Translations under genes and position numbers: made by a program
Notes under the pieces: generated by a model
The model's input: the letters and a program-made list of their open reading frames with translations, nothing else
Database searches by the model: none
Told to the model about the DNA's origin: nothing
Source of the DNA: an uncultured bacterium
GTDB taxonomy: Bacteria > Cyanobacteriota > Vampirovibrionia > Gastranaerophilales > Gastranaerophilaceae
Assembly (NCBI GenBank): GCA_948888345.1
Contig: CAQTPN010000027.1
Location: 1-9,709 of the forward strand
DNA: 9,709 nt
Direction: 5' to 3'
Part shown: positions 1 to 6,756 of the stretch, piece by piece
Layout of the letters: every line of letters begins with the position of its first letter
Numbering within the stretch: position 1 is the stretch's first letter

Positions 1-183
1 TAGCCACTCATTTTCATCAAGCTGAAACATAAAATCTTCAGGAAATCTTTCAATATTTCTCTTAACAGCTTCGTTTAACCTTTTTGTTTCAACCTCATAA
101 AGTCTTGCTAAATCACTATCCAGCATTACTTTATGTCCGCGTATTTCATAAATAAGCTTCTGAATTTGCACAATATTATTCAA
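1..183 (-). CDS. ORF6N-domain DNA-binding protein, N-terminal fragment (gene runs off the left edge)
   Basis: Sixty-one codons are visible before the gene leaves the window. The reading includes [20 protein letters not shown], then [20 protein letters not shown] and QLDENEWL. This is the characteristic beginning of the ORF6N domain, a KilA-N-like DNA-binding domain common in phage antirepressor-type proteins and in bacterial accessory genes. The start is taken as TTG at 183-181 because AGAGGA lies about nine bases before it. A GTG four codons later (171-169) has no ribosome binding site, and the in-frame TTG at 213 would lie inside an upstream dyad. The rest of the protein is not visible, so its C-terminal domain and size are unknown. 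The family call is confident; its role here (phage remnant, regulator) is not determined by the sequence. Confidence 0.85.
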   Translation of the reverse strand, partial: MNNIVQIQKLIYEIRGHKVMLDSDLARLYEVETKRLNEAVKRNIERFPEDFMFQLDENEWL

Positions 184-256
184 ACTAAATATCCTCTTGT
201 TTTGATGACGCAAATTGCAGCATCAAAACAACAATTAAAAATTCCAAACTAAATAT
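178..256. repeat. Direct repeat pair ATTC(C)AAACTAAATAT upstream of the ORF6N gene
   Basis: ATTCAAACTAAATAT at 178-192 recurs as ATTCCAAACTAAATAT at 241-256, differing by one inserted C. The two copies flank the dyad at 199-229, and the left copy overlaps the start region of the ORF6N gene. They could be paired regulator sites or the trace of a short duplication; the sequence alone does not decide. Confidence 0.5.
199..229. promoter_or_regulatory. Dyad symmetry upstream of the ORF6N gene (possible operator)
   Basis: GTTTTGATG at 199-207 is the exact reverse complement of CATCAAAAC at 221-229. The centre GCAAATTGC (210-218) is itself symmetric, so the whole 31-nt block is a near-perfect palindrome with only a 2x2 mismatch. 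It lies 15 nt before the likely TTG start of the ORF6N gene, where an operator or a leader hairpin would act. No T-run follows on either strand, so it is not an intrinsic terminator. Binding by the ORF6N protein itself is inference. Confidence 0.45.
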
Positions 257-258
257 TT

Positions 259-288
259 AAAAAAGGTGAGGCCGCATTAGACGGCCTC
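259..288 (-). terminator. Intrinsic terminator of the glutamate synthase-type gene
   Basis: On the minus strand GAGGCCG (288-282) pairs with CGGCCTC (274-268) around a 7-nt loop. ACC and a run of six T (264-259) follow. It begins 13 nt after the stop codon of the gene ending at 302. Confidence 0.88.
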
Positions 289-301
289 AAAACCTGTAAT
301 T

Positions 302-1672
302 TTATCCTAAAGCTTCAATTATAGCCTTAGCGGCTCTTTTGCCTGCACCCATTGCATTAATTGCAGTAGATTCACCAAGAGGTGCCACATCCCCCCCTGC
401 ATATACGTTTGTTACAGAGGTTTCGCCTTTTTCGTTAATAACAATATAACCTTTTCTGTCGCAATTAATATCAATGTTATCAGCTGCACATGATTTTTGA
501 ATTATAGGATTTGGGCCGGTTCCAAGTGCTACAATTACTGTATCCACATCCATTGTTTCGTAGGTGCCCGTGCCTACAGGGCGGCGTCTGCCTGATTCAT
601 CCGGTTCGCCAAGTTCCATAACTTCAAATACCATACCGTCAACATATCCGTCCTTTTCTTTGATTTCATAAGGTGCGCGAAGAAGTTTAAAAATAACCCC
701 TTCTTCTTTAGCATGGCGGATTTCCTCTTTTCTTGCAGGCAGTTCTTCTTCAGTTCTTCTGTAAACTATATAAACTTCTTCATATCCTACACGCACGGCT
801 GTTCTTGCTGCATCCATCGCAACATTTCCGCCGCCAATAATAGCTGCTTTTTTGCCTACTTTTAAAGGTGTCGGCGTTGTATCTGAATTTGCCTGCATAA
901 GATTTACACGGGTTAAAAATTCATTTGCACTGTATACGCTGTTAAGGTTTTCTCCTTTAACTCCCATCATTTTTGGAAGTCCTGCACCGGAGCAGATGAA
1001 AATTGCATCGTATCCTTCTTCTTCAAGTTGTTTTAAAGTGATAGATTTTCCTACAACAACGTTCTTTTCAAATTTTACGCCGATTTCTTTTAAGCTTTCA
1101 ATTTCTCTGTCTAAAACGGTTCTTGGCAATCTGAAAGGAGGAATTCCGTATCTTAAAACACCGCCCAATTTATGAAGTGCTTCAAATACGGTAACATCAA
1201 ATCCTGCATTTCTAAGGTCAGCAGCAGCACTCATTCCGGCACAACCTGAGCCTACAATTGCCACCTTTTTGCCGTTTGGTTTAATTTCACATTTTAAAGG
1301 AGCGGAATTATCTCCGACAAATCTTTCCAGTGAACCGATTGCAACAGATTTTCCTTTAATGCCGAGCACACATTTTCCTTCACACTGTCTTTCCTGCGGA
1401 CAAATTCTTCCGCAAACGGATGGAAGCATGTTTGATTGTCTTATAATTTCACCAGCTTTTTGGAAATTTTCATTCTTAATTTCCTGTATAAAATCAGGTA
1501 TATTAACATTTACAGGGCATCCTTTTTTGCACATAGGATTTTTACAATTTAAACAGCGGCTTGCTTCAGCCAGTGCCTGTTCTTTTGTAAAATTCTCTTC
1601 AACCGCATCAAAATTGCTGCGTCTTTGTATTGCATCCTGTTCAACGGGTCTTTGGCGTTCTTGTTGTGCCAT
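302..1672 (-). CDS. gltA: NADPH-dependent glutamate synthase-type FAD/Fe-S oxidoreductase (GltA/GltD/NfnB family)
   Basis: This 456-residue flavoprotein belongs to the family of the small subunit of glutamate synthase. The family moves electrons between NAD(P)H and partner sites via FAD and iron-sulfur clusters in the cytoplasm. The N-terminal Fer4_20-type domain has two Cys groups: C40-x2-C43-x4-C48-x3-C52 and C87-x3-C91-x5-C97-x3-C101. A first dinucleotide fold follows with GSGCAG at 141-146 (FAD), then a second with GGGNVA at 280-285 (NADPH), and the C-terminal FAD motif YAGGDV at 424-429. Length fits the free-standing homotetrameric form (GltA of Thermotoga and clostridia). The ATG is preceded by AGGAGAG at an eight-base distance. 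The gene stands alone with its own terminator. No large GltB subunit and no NfnA-like partner are next to it, so glutamate synthesis versus a ferredoxin:NADP transhydrogenase role cannot be settled here. The family is certain; the exact reaction is not. Confidence 0.9.
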   Translation of the reverse strand: MAQQERQRPVEQDAIQRRSNFDAVEENFTKEQALAEASRCLNCKNPMCKKGCPVNVNIPDFIQEIKNENFQKAGEIIRQSNMLPSVCGRICPQERQCEGKCVLGIKGKSVAIGSLERFVGDNSAPLKCEIKPNGKKVAIVGSGCAGMSAAADLRNAGFDVTVFEALHKLGGVLRYGIPPFRLPRTVLDREIESLKEIGVKFEKNVVVGKSITLKQLEEEGYDAIFICSGAGLPKMMGVKGENLNSVYSANEFLTRVNLMQANSDTTPTPLKVGKKAAIIGGGNVAMDAARTAVRVGYEEVYIVYRRTEEELPARKEEIRHAKEEGVIFKLLRAPYEIKEKDGYVDGMVFEVMELGEPDESGRRRPVGTGTYETMDVDTVIVALGTGPNPIIQKSCAADNIDINCDRKGYIVINEKGETSVTNVYAGGDVAPLGESTAINAMGAGKRAAKAIIEALG

Positions 1673-1707
1673 ATTTAACTCTCCTCTTTATTATTTTTTA
1701 TTTGTTA

Positions 1708-1758
1708 TTTTACCGTTTATAAATATATAGTATAATAAAAAAAACTCTATGAAAACAA
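1708..1758. promoter_or_regulatory. Overlapping divergent promoters between gltA-type gene and HAD-ispF operon
   Basis: Rightward, TATAAT at 1731-1736 is a consensus -10, with a poor -35 (TTTTAC, 1708-1713) at 17 nt. Leftward, TATACT (1734-1729) has TTGTTT (1758-1753) at 18 nt. The two -10 boxes share four base pairs, so polymerase could probably not occupy both at once. Promoter assignment rests on motif matching only. Confidence 0.5.
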
Positions 1759-1767
1759 GGTGTAATT

Positions 1768-2565
1768 TTGAATAAAATAAGAATGATAGTGTCTGATATA
1801 GACGGCACAATATTAAATGAAAAATGTGAATATTCGCCCCGCGTTAAAGATGCACTGGATAGAGCAAAAGATGCCGGTGTAAAAATTGTTCTTGCAACGG
1901 GAAGGATGTTTATGGGGGCGGACCCTGTAAGAGAAAGCCTCAATCTTGATACCCCCGTTATCTGCTATCAGGGCGCAATGGTGCGGCAGGGTGATAATAT
2001 CCTTTATCAAAACGCCGTTGATAATATTCTTGCGCGCGAAATAATTGAAATTTCAAGGCAAAGGCGATTTCATTTAAACCTCTATAATAATGATACCTTA
2101 ATTGTGGAGGATGATAATAAACAGTATATGAAAGACTATACACAGGGGCGTTTTACGACCTATAAAGTGACTGAAAGTTTTGATAATATTGAACTTCAAA
2201 ATGTTTCAAAACTTTTATGTATAACATATAACGAAGATGAGATTATAACCCTTCAAAGGGAACTTTCAAAGCAATTTGAAGGCAGACTTGCGATAGTAAG
2301 AAGCCATAAATATTACCTTGAATTCACGGATATCAAAGCAACTAAAGGCAACGCCATGAACTTTCTAAAAAATCTCTGGAATATTAAAACAGAAGAAGTT
2401 TTTGCCTCAGGCGACCAGGATAATGATTATGATTTATTAAAAAATGCAGGTGTAAAAATTGCAATGGGAAATGCTTCTGAAAAATTAAAAACCATTGCAG
2501 ATTATATCTGTCCGACAATTCATGAAGATGGCCTTGCAGATGCTATAGAAAGATATGTTTTATGA
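1768..2565 (+). CDS. Cof-type HAD-family phosphatase
   Basis: This is a 265-residue cytoplasmic haloacid-dehalogenase phosphatase with a C2 (Cof/YidA-type) cap. Motif I is DIDGT with nucleophile D10 and acid/base D12. Motif II is ATGR with T44. Motif III is K193 in ATKG. Motif IV is GDQDND at 215-220, giving Mg-binding D216 and D220. The cap lies between about residues 80 and 185. Such enzymes remove phosphate from sugar phosphates, flavin nucleotides or similar small molecules; the substrate cannot be told from sequence. The start is TTG at 1768, chosen because AAGGTG lies five bases upstream and motif I begins within ten residues, as usual in the family. The stop overlaps the ispF start by four bases (ATGA), implying translational coupling. 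The pairing with ispF may reflect transcription only. Confidence 0.9.
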   Translation: MNKIRMIVSDIDGTILNEKCEYSPRVKDALDRAKDAGVKIVLATGRMFMGADPVRESLNLDTPVICYQGAMVRQGDNILYQNAVDNILAREIIEISRQRRFHLNLYNNDTLIVEDDNKQYMKDYTQGRFTTYKVTESFDNIELQNVSKLLCITYNEDEIITLQRELSKQFEGRLAIVRSHKYYLEFTDIKATKGNAMNFLKNLWNIKTEEVFASGDQDNDYDLLKNAGVKIAMGNASEKLKTIADYICPTIHEDGLADAIERYVL

Positions 2566-3035
2566 GAATAGGCCAAGGGTATGATCTTCACAGGCTTGTT
2601 GAAGGACGGGATTTAATATTGGGCGGGGTGAAAATCCCCTATACTATGGGGCTTTTAGGACATTCCGATGCGGATGTTTTGGCCCATGCAATAATTGATG
2701 CGATTTTTGGAGCTGTTGCAGATGGCGATATCGGGCGGCATTTCCCCGATACTGACCCGCAGTTTAAAGATGCGGACAGCATTCAATTGCTTGTTAAAGC
2801 GGGAGCAATTCTTGAAAACAAAGGGTATAAAATTTTAAATATAGATTCTACAATAATTGCTCAAGCCCCGAAGCTTGCACCCCATGTGGATTTAATGCGG
2901 CAAAACATAGCAAAAGCCTTAAATATCAGTATAAATGATGTTTCAATAAAGGCGAAAACCAATGAAGGTGTGGATGCAACGGGTAAAAAAGAAGCAATTC
3001 AAGCAATGGCGATAATTCTGGTTGATAAAAAATAA
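2562..3035 (+). CDS. ispF: 2-C-methyl-D-erythritol 2,4-cyclodiphosphate synthase
   Basis: IspF cyclises CDP-methylerythritol 2-phosphate to methylerythritol cyclodiphosphate with release of CMP, a step of the non-mevalonate (MEP) isoprenoid pathway. At 157 residues it is full length. The metal ligands D8 and H10 lie in GYDLHRL and H42 in [10 protein letters not shown]. The [11 protein letters not shown] segment (56-66) and the C-terminal KAKTNEG...TGKKEAI block (130-146), which surrounds the substrate, are present. The latter shows KKEA where RGEG or RxEG is more usual, a mild variation. The gene starts inside the stop of the phosphatase gene. IspD, often fused or adjacent, is not in the window. 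The stop lies only eight bases from the stop of the convergent regulator gene, and I see no clear terminator between them. Confidence 0.95.
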   Translation: MRIGQGYDLHRLVEGRDLILGGVKIPYTMGLLGHSDADVLAHAIIDAIFGAVADGDIGRHFPDTDPQFKDADSIQLLVKAGAILENKGYKILNIDSTIIAQAPKLAPHVDLMRQNIAKALNISINDVSIKAKTNEGVDATGKKEAIQAMAIILVDKK

Positions 3036-3043
3036 TTCTGTCT

Positions 3044-3376
3044 TTATTTGCAGTATAGCATTGCCTTAATTGCACTGCATAAAACATTTAAATCCCTGTC
3101 GGACAGGTAATTTATATTAAAATGAATATAATTTAAAGCACTTTCCTTTGACAAGTCTTCTTGCTCTTCCGCGTTAAAAAAATCTAAAATTTTTACATTT
3201 AATGCTTTTGCAATGGCCGCCAGATTTTCTTCTTTCGGGAAATTTATACCCGTTTCTATACGTGCTACGCTTACAGGCTCAATCCCGCTTTGCTCTGCAA
3301 GCTGTGCCTGTGTTAAATGCCTTGATTTCCTTATTCTCTTTAGGTTTGCGCCGATAATTTTTCTTAAAGCGGTCAT
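3044..3376 (-). CDS. XRE-family helix-turn-helix transcriptional regulator
   Basis: This is a 110-residue protein with a single HTH_XRE (Cro/CI-like) domain at about residues 7-66. The helix pair LTQAQLAEQS...VSVARIETG is the canonical recognition unit, and NLAAIAKALNVKILDFF closes the domain. The remaining ~40 residues (acidic EEQEDLSKE, then a hydrophobic helix rich in Leu/Ile) probably serve dimerisation; no ligand domain is visible. The ATG has AAAGGGA about eight bases upstream. It is transcribed away from the Gly-rich pilin-like gene and shares a 184-bp control region with it, so it could regulate itself and possibly that gene. Target and signal are unknown. Confidence 0.88.
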   Translation of the reverse strand: MTALRKIIGANLKRIRKSRHLTQAQLAEQSGIEPVSVARIETGINFPKEENLAAIAKALNVKILDFFNAEEQEDLSKESALNYIHFNINYLSDRDLNVLCSAIKAMLYCK

Positions 3377-3406
3377 CTTTTGTTCCCTTTTATCTTAAGA
3401 ATAAGT

Positions 3407-3442
3407 TTATCCGGCATGTAAATAAATTACCCGATAGGATAA
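3407..3442. promoter_or_regulatory. Inverted TTATCC/GGATAA sites upstream of the XRE gene (possible operator)
   Basis: TTATCC at 3407-3412 and GGATAA at 3437-3442 form a spaced inverted repeat 31 nt upstream of the regulator start. A related CCGATA (3431-3436) lies beside the right arm. Palindrome-like sites next to an XRE gene are often its own operator, but six-base arms in AT-rich DNA can arise by chance. Confidence 0.25.
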
Positions 3443-3456
3443 TTTATGTTGCAAAA

Positions 3457-3486
3457 TTACAAAAAATATGTAAAAATATGTATAAA
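3457..3486 (+). promoter_or_regulatory. Possible promoter of the Gly-rich prepilin-like gene
   Basis: TTACAA (3457-3462) is followed 18 nt later by TATAAA (3481-3486), leaving a leader of roughly 70 nt before the ATG. The region is so AT-rich that alternative -10 boxes exist; this is a weak call. Confidence 0.25.
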
Positions 3487-3560
3487 ATTATCATAAAATG
3501 ATATAAATATATTTAATACTTATCGTAAATTTTAGAAATTGTTCATCTGAAAGGGAAAAA

Positions 3561-6461
3561 ATGTTCATCGTAAATTTTAAAGAATTCTGCCATGCTGAAT
3601 TCAACATCTTCCATTATGCCGCTGCACGGCTTAACAAATCCTATCATCTCAAACGGCGCAGCCGTCATCCTGAACTTGTTTCAGGATCTAATCAACAGTG
3701 GGATAATAATATCCTGTCATTGCGAGCGACTAACGGGAGCGTGGCAATCCAGAAAAAGCCTGCCTTCTCTCTTGTAGAAATGCTTATGGCCCTCCTTGTA
3801 GCCTCCCTGCTTCTTGCTGCCCTTGCCCCCGTAATGACAAAGAAAATGAATGAAAATGTGCATATCACATCAGATACTACACTTCGGGACGGGGAATATG
3901 AAATAAAAGAAATCGCATTCGGGGATAGCAAATACTGCCACGATATTACTTATGATTCTGCAGGTAATCCGTTGTATTGTGAAGGTGAATATGTCGTGCC
4001 TGCTGGTGTTTCAAATATAACTGTTACTGCAATTGGTGCAGGCGGCGGCGGGGGAACTGCTCCTACAGCAGGTTATACGGAATATACCACCACGGGTGAT
4101 GCAAGTTTTACCGTGCCTTCTATGGTAAATAAAATTGAAGCTACTCTAATTTCAGGCGGCGGCGCAGGCGGCGCAGGCGGGCAGGTTAAAAAGACTCAAA
4201 CTTTTGTCACAAGCGGAAACGGCGGTATAACAAATAAAACAGATAATGATACTATAACTGTAAGCAGCACCGGCACAGGCACATGGAGTATTCCTGCCGC
4301 TCTTAAAAATCAAAATTTACTGGCATCTGCCTGCGGCGGAGGTGGCGGCGGCGGGGTTGCATCTGTTGCGGATAAGGCTTATGGCGGAGGTTCGGGCGGA
4401 TATATTGCAAATAGCGTATTAAATTTTTCTGAAGCTTCATCCTTTACATATTATGTTGGTGGAGGAGGCGGTGGCGGCGTTACTTATGCCGGAGCCCTCA
4501 CCGGTTCTGTTGGTTTACCTTATGGCGGAGGCAGCGGTGCGAGGAATTCTGTTAGTAATGTGACCTGTGGCGGAATTGGCGGAAAAGGAGCTTCATGTGA
4601 CTCTGTTCCCGGTGATGGCGGTCCTTCAGTACTATCAAGTGCAGGAAGAGGCGGCACAGGAACATTTAACAATATCAGATATATGCCGGGTGCCGGTGGT
4701 TGCACCTGCTATAATTCAATACTTTATACTAATGGAGGTAATGGCGGTACCATAGGTGGAGGCGGCGGGGCTACTTTCCACTGGTGCAGCTGTGGTATTG
4801 GCGGAGCAGGCGGTGGAGGCGGAGCTTCGCAAATATTAATCGGTTCCGGAAATTATCTTAATGCACCGGGCGGCGGCGGAGCTGCTACATATAATGATGC
4901 GTATGATGGTGATACAAATTGTCCTCTTAATTCAGCATCCGGCGGAGGCGGTGGCGGCGGTACAGGCGGCGGTAACGGCGGCGGAATAGGTTCAGGTAAC
5001 GGTAAAAAAGGTACCGGCGGCGCGGATGGTGCAGGTAAAACAGGCGGTGTGATTTCAGGCAGCATATTCGGTGCAAATTATTGTAACGGCGGAAACGGCT
5101 CCTCTCCAAGAGGAGATAATGGTAAATCAGGTGCTATTCGTCTAACTTATCTTGATTATGGCCCCGGAGGCTCCGGCGGCGGCACAGGAACTATGGTTCC
5201 GGTACAGCCTGTAAATGTTACCCCGAATGAACAGCTTGGTATAAAAATTGGTACAGGCGGCACAGGACTCAAAGCAGGCAAAATCAGTTCAACCGGTGTT
5301 ATATCTGAACCTGTTGCCGCAGGAGGTGCGAGTCAGACTGCAGGCGGCTGGGGCAAACCGTCAATATTATCCCGCGGCAGTACGGCTATTTTAAATTCGA
5401 ATACTTTAACTGGTTCTTATGGTACACCATCCGGCTGTTCTAACGGGGTTGTAAGTCCGGGTTCACCTTTTTGTGCAAGGCCCGGAAATATACATACAGG
5501 AGGCACGGGAACTGCTCCGCAGCTGATTGTCGGAGGTTTTGCAGGAGGTTTTGGTAAAAGTGCAGGAAACGGCACAACCGTAGGTAATGTAGTTTACGCA
5601 AACGGCACAATAGGCGGAGATGGCGGACAATCTGAAATTTTTGGCTCCATTTCAACTTGCACCCCGGGAAAAGGCGGAACCGCATCAAATCGTCAGGGGA
5701 AAAACGCCACAGGCTACGGCGGCTGCGGGGGCGGCGGAGGATACGGTCTTTCTGACGGCGGAAACGGTGCCGGCGGATATGCAAGAATAAGCTGGAATAT
5801 GTTCTGGGATTCTGCCGCAAAAGCATATAAATACGCAGAAATTGGTGCAGGCGGAGGCGGCGCAAGCGGTAATGCGGTAACTGAAACCGTTCGTGTAGCT
5901 GATGCGCAGATAATCAAAATCAGAATAGGTGCAGGCGGTATAGGTGCAAAGGTTGTAAACAATATTGTAATTCCTGCAACGGATGGAGAAACAACAATTT
6001 TTGGCGATAAAAACTTTATTGAAATCAAAGCAGGCGGCGGCGGAGGCGGAAAAAGCTTTAGCGTAACACAGGATGCATCTGTTAACGGTAAAGGCGGAGA
6101 ACCTTCTTCAATATGTGATGTCGGCGCAAATAAATATATCAATAACGTAAACAGGTGTAAAAAAGGAGCAAAAGGTTATGGTGCAGATGATAATGAGAAT
6201 AAAACAATGGGAGGGCAGGGCGCGTCGTTCTCTTTGACTGTTAACAATAAAACATACAGCGGTCTTGCAGGCTTGGGCGGTATTCAATCCACAGAATTAG
6301 ATAACAGCAAAGGAAAAACTCCTGAAAACGGCAATATAGCTTCAGGCGGCGGCGGCGCGGCACTTCTTATCTATAATAAGATATCTGATTCAAGTCAGGC
6401 CGCTAATCCTTCAGGAGGAAACGGGGCTCCGGGCAGAATAATTCTTAAACTGTGGAAATAG
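3561..6461 (+). CDS. Giant glycine-rich protein with prepilin-type N-terminal methylation motif
   Basis: The 966-residue product has a type IV prepilin/pseudopilin signature, KKPAFSLVEMLMALLVAS, followed by more hydrophobic residues to about 92. Cleavage is expected at A68|F69, and the conserved Glu at +5 is E73. The body is dominated by Gly runs and falls into three modules. Each begins near a beta-strand pattern such as VPAGVSNITVTAIGAGGGG (147-165) and ends in a strand such as GAIRLTYL (524-531), GGYARISW (738-745) or APGRIILKLWK (956-966). This layout resembles the Gly-rich domains of phage tail and surface proteins. Seventeen Cys lie beyond the processing site. A likely role is a pilin-like surface or secretion-linked filament component or adhesin (inference). 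AAGGG five bases before ATG 3561 supports that start, which gives an abnormally long ~68-residue leader made partly of dispersed repeat sequence. An internal GTG (3741) would give a normal short leader but has poorly placed Shine-Dalgarno spacing. Confidence 0.85.
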   Translation: MFIVNFKEFCHAEFNIFHYAAARLNKSYHLKRRSRHPELVSGSNQQWDNNILSLRATNGSVAIQKKPAFSLVEMLMALLVASLLLAALAPVMTKKMNENVHITSDTTLRDGEYEIKEIAFGDSKYCHDITYDSAGNPLYCEGEYVVPAGVSNITVTAIGAGGGGGTAPTAGYTEYTTTGDASFTVPSMVNKIEATLISGGGAGGAGGQVKKTQTFVTSGNGGITNKTDNDTITVSSTGTGTWSIPAALKNQNLLASACGGGGGGGVASVADKAYGGGSGGYIANSVLNFSEASSFTYYVGGGGGGGVTYAGALTGSVGLPYGGGSGARNSVSNVTCGGIGGKGASCDSVPGDGGPSVLSSAGRGGTGTFNNIRYMPGAGGCTCYNSILYTNGGNGGTIGGGGGATFHWCSCGIGGAGGGGGASQILIGSGNYLNAPGGGGAATYNDAYDGDTNCPLNSASGGGGGGGTGGGNGGGIGSGNGKKGTGGADGAGKTGGVISGSIFGANYCNGGNGSSPRGDNGKSGAIRLTYLDYGPGGSGGGTGTMVPVQPVNVTPNEQLGIKIGTGGTGLKAGKISSTGVISEPVAAGGASQTAGGWGKPSILSRGSTAILNSNTLTGSYGTPSGCSNGVVSPGSPFCARPGNIHTGGTGTAPQLIVGGFAGGFGKSAGNGTTVGNVVYANGTIGGDGGQSEIFGSISTCTPGKGGTASNRQGKNATGYGGCGGGGGYGLSDGGNGAGGYARISWNMFWDSAAKAYKYAEIGAGGGGASGNAVTETVRVADAQIIKIRIGAGGIGAKVVNNIVIPATDGETTIFGDKNFIEIKAGGGGGGKSFSVTQDASVNGKGGEPSSICDVGANKYINNVNRCKKGAKGYGADDNENKTMGGQGASFSLTVNNKTYSGLAGLGGIQSTELDNSKGKTPENGNIASGGGGAALLIYNKISDSSQAANPSGGNGAPGRIILKLWK
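3664..3689 (+). repeat. Short dispersed palindromic repeat (HPELVSGS type) inside the pilin-like gene
   Basis: GTCATCCTGAA at 3664-3674 and TTCAGGATCT at 3680-3689 form a 26-nt element whose arms ATCCTGAA and TTCAGGAT are exact reverse complements. In the coding frame it reads HPELVSGS, and in another frame VILNLFQDL. Both are peptides familiar from spurious ORFs over repeats in many bacterial genomes. Here it lies in frame in the leader of the Gly-rich gene (residues ~35-43). Confidence 0.7.
3716..3752 (+). repeat. Half-copy of the GTCATTGCGAG...GCAATCCAG dispersed repeat
   Basis: GTCATTGCGAG (3716-3726) and GCAATCCAG (3744-3752) match the left arm of the complete palindrome at 6996-7079 (GTCATTGCGAG at 7000-7010, GCAATCCAG at 7027-7035). 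The intervening bases differ. Only one arm is present. It is read in frame as residues ~52-64 of the Gly-rich protein, immediately before the prepilin motif. Confidence 0.75.
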
Positions 6462-6491
6462 ATATTAAATTTCGATAAACAATTTTCTTTA

Positions 6492-6528
6492 GGGTGTTGA
6501 TTTTGTAACCTTCAACACCCGTTTTTTT
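6492..6528 (+). terminator. Intrinsic terminator of the Gly-rich prepilin-like gene
   Basis: GGGTGTTGA (6492-6500) pairs with TCAACACCC (6512-6520) around an 11-nt loop, followed by G and seven T. It lies about 30 nt after the stop codon and ends the transcription unit of the Gly-rich gene. Confidence 0.92.
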
Positions 6529-6559
6529 ACATTAAATGATAATTTTATTGTTATTTTTT

Positions 6560-6603
6560 GACAATATAAAACTAGCACTAATCGCGTTAATCATAGTGCT
6601 AGT
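6560..6603 (-). terminator. Terminator-like hairpin of the leftward small RNA
   Basis: ACTAGCACTA (6571-6580) and TAGTGCTAGT (6594-6603) are exact reverse complements with a 13-nt loop. On the minus strand TTTATATTG follows, a modest U-tract; on the plus strand no T-run follows. It therefore probably stops leftward transcription, although an operator role is possible because the dyad sits beside TTGACA at 6558-6563. Confidence 0.45.
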
Positions 6604-6673
6604 ATCTAAATAAAGATGCAACCGGGGTTAAAATTTAGGAAGTGTACCACCACTTTCCTAAAGCCCGACTGCT
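6563..6673 (-). ncRNA. Predicted small RNA transcribed leftward (unassigned family)
   Basis: A well-formed minus-strand promoter predicts a start near 6673. The transcript would be about 110 nt. It contains a strong hairpin at 6662-6634 (CACTTCCTAAA arm, 11 bp with one bulged base, 6-nt loop) and a small ATCT...AGAT hairpin. It ends in a perfect 10-bp stem (6603-6594 with 6580-6571) followed by TTTATATT. No ORF with a ribosome binding site is present on this strand. I do not recognise an Rfam family. It may instead be the distal part of a longer toxin transcript. Existence is inferred from promoter, hairpins and terminator together. Confidence 0.4.
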
Positions 6674-6679
6674 TCTTAT

Positions 6680-6708
6680 ATTATATCGCAATTCTTATGC
6701 TTTTTCAA
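6680..6708 (-). promoter_or_regulatory. Sigma70-type promoter for the leftward small RNA
   Basis: TTGAAA (6708-6703), a 17-nt spacer and TATAAT (6685-6680) give an 11 of 12 match to the consensus with ideal spacing. This is the best promoter in the window. It is back to back with the rightward promoter at 6722-6749. Confidence 0.65.
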
Positions 6709-6721
6709 TCCTTTGCCGGGG

Positions 6722-6749
6722 TTGAATTTTAACGATGTTAAGATATAAT
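6722..6749 (+). promoter_or_regulatory. Sigma70-type promoter for the rightward (antisense) small RNA
   Basis: TTGAAT (6722-6727), a 16-nt spacer and TATAAT (6744-6749) predict a start near 6756-6757. The -35 lies within the block CCGGGGTTGAATTTTA, which has a near copy at 6622-6637 inside the leftward RNA. Confidence 0.6.
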
Positions 6750-6756
6750 ATTAATA

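Noticed and set aside
302..1672. NfnAB transhydrogenase operon
   Set aside because: The family fits NfnB, but no NfnA-like gene lies beside it and the gene has its own start signals and terminator, so a firm Nfn call is not supported.
852..1730. Plus-strand ORFs opposite the glutamate synthase-type gene
   Set aside because: They lie in the shadow of a strongly supported gene with complete motifs and have no domain-like sequence.
3592..3777. Plus-strand ORF of 61 codons in another frame of the pilin-like leader
   Set aside because: It reads VILNLFQDL and CHCERLTGAWQS, typical spurious peptides over dispersed repeats, and overlaps a better supported frame.
4853..6142. Pro-rich and Arg-rich minus-strand ORFs opposite the Gly-rich gene
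   Set aside because: Gly codons (GGN) read on the other strand give Pro (NCC) or Arg/Leu-rich frames, so these open frames are a composition effect.
6616..6732. Plus-strand ORF of 38 codons with a hydrophobic stretch (YYIAILMLF), antisense to the leftward small RNA
   Set aside because: There is no ribosome binding site before the ATG, its hydrophobic region lies over promoter DNA, and TTGACA at 6558 has no -10 at proper spacing. Kept only as a remote alternative for a second toxin.
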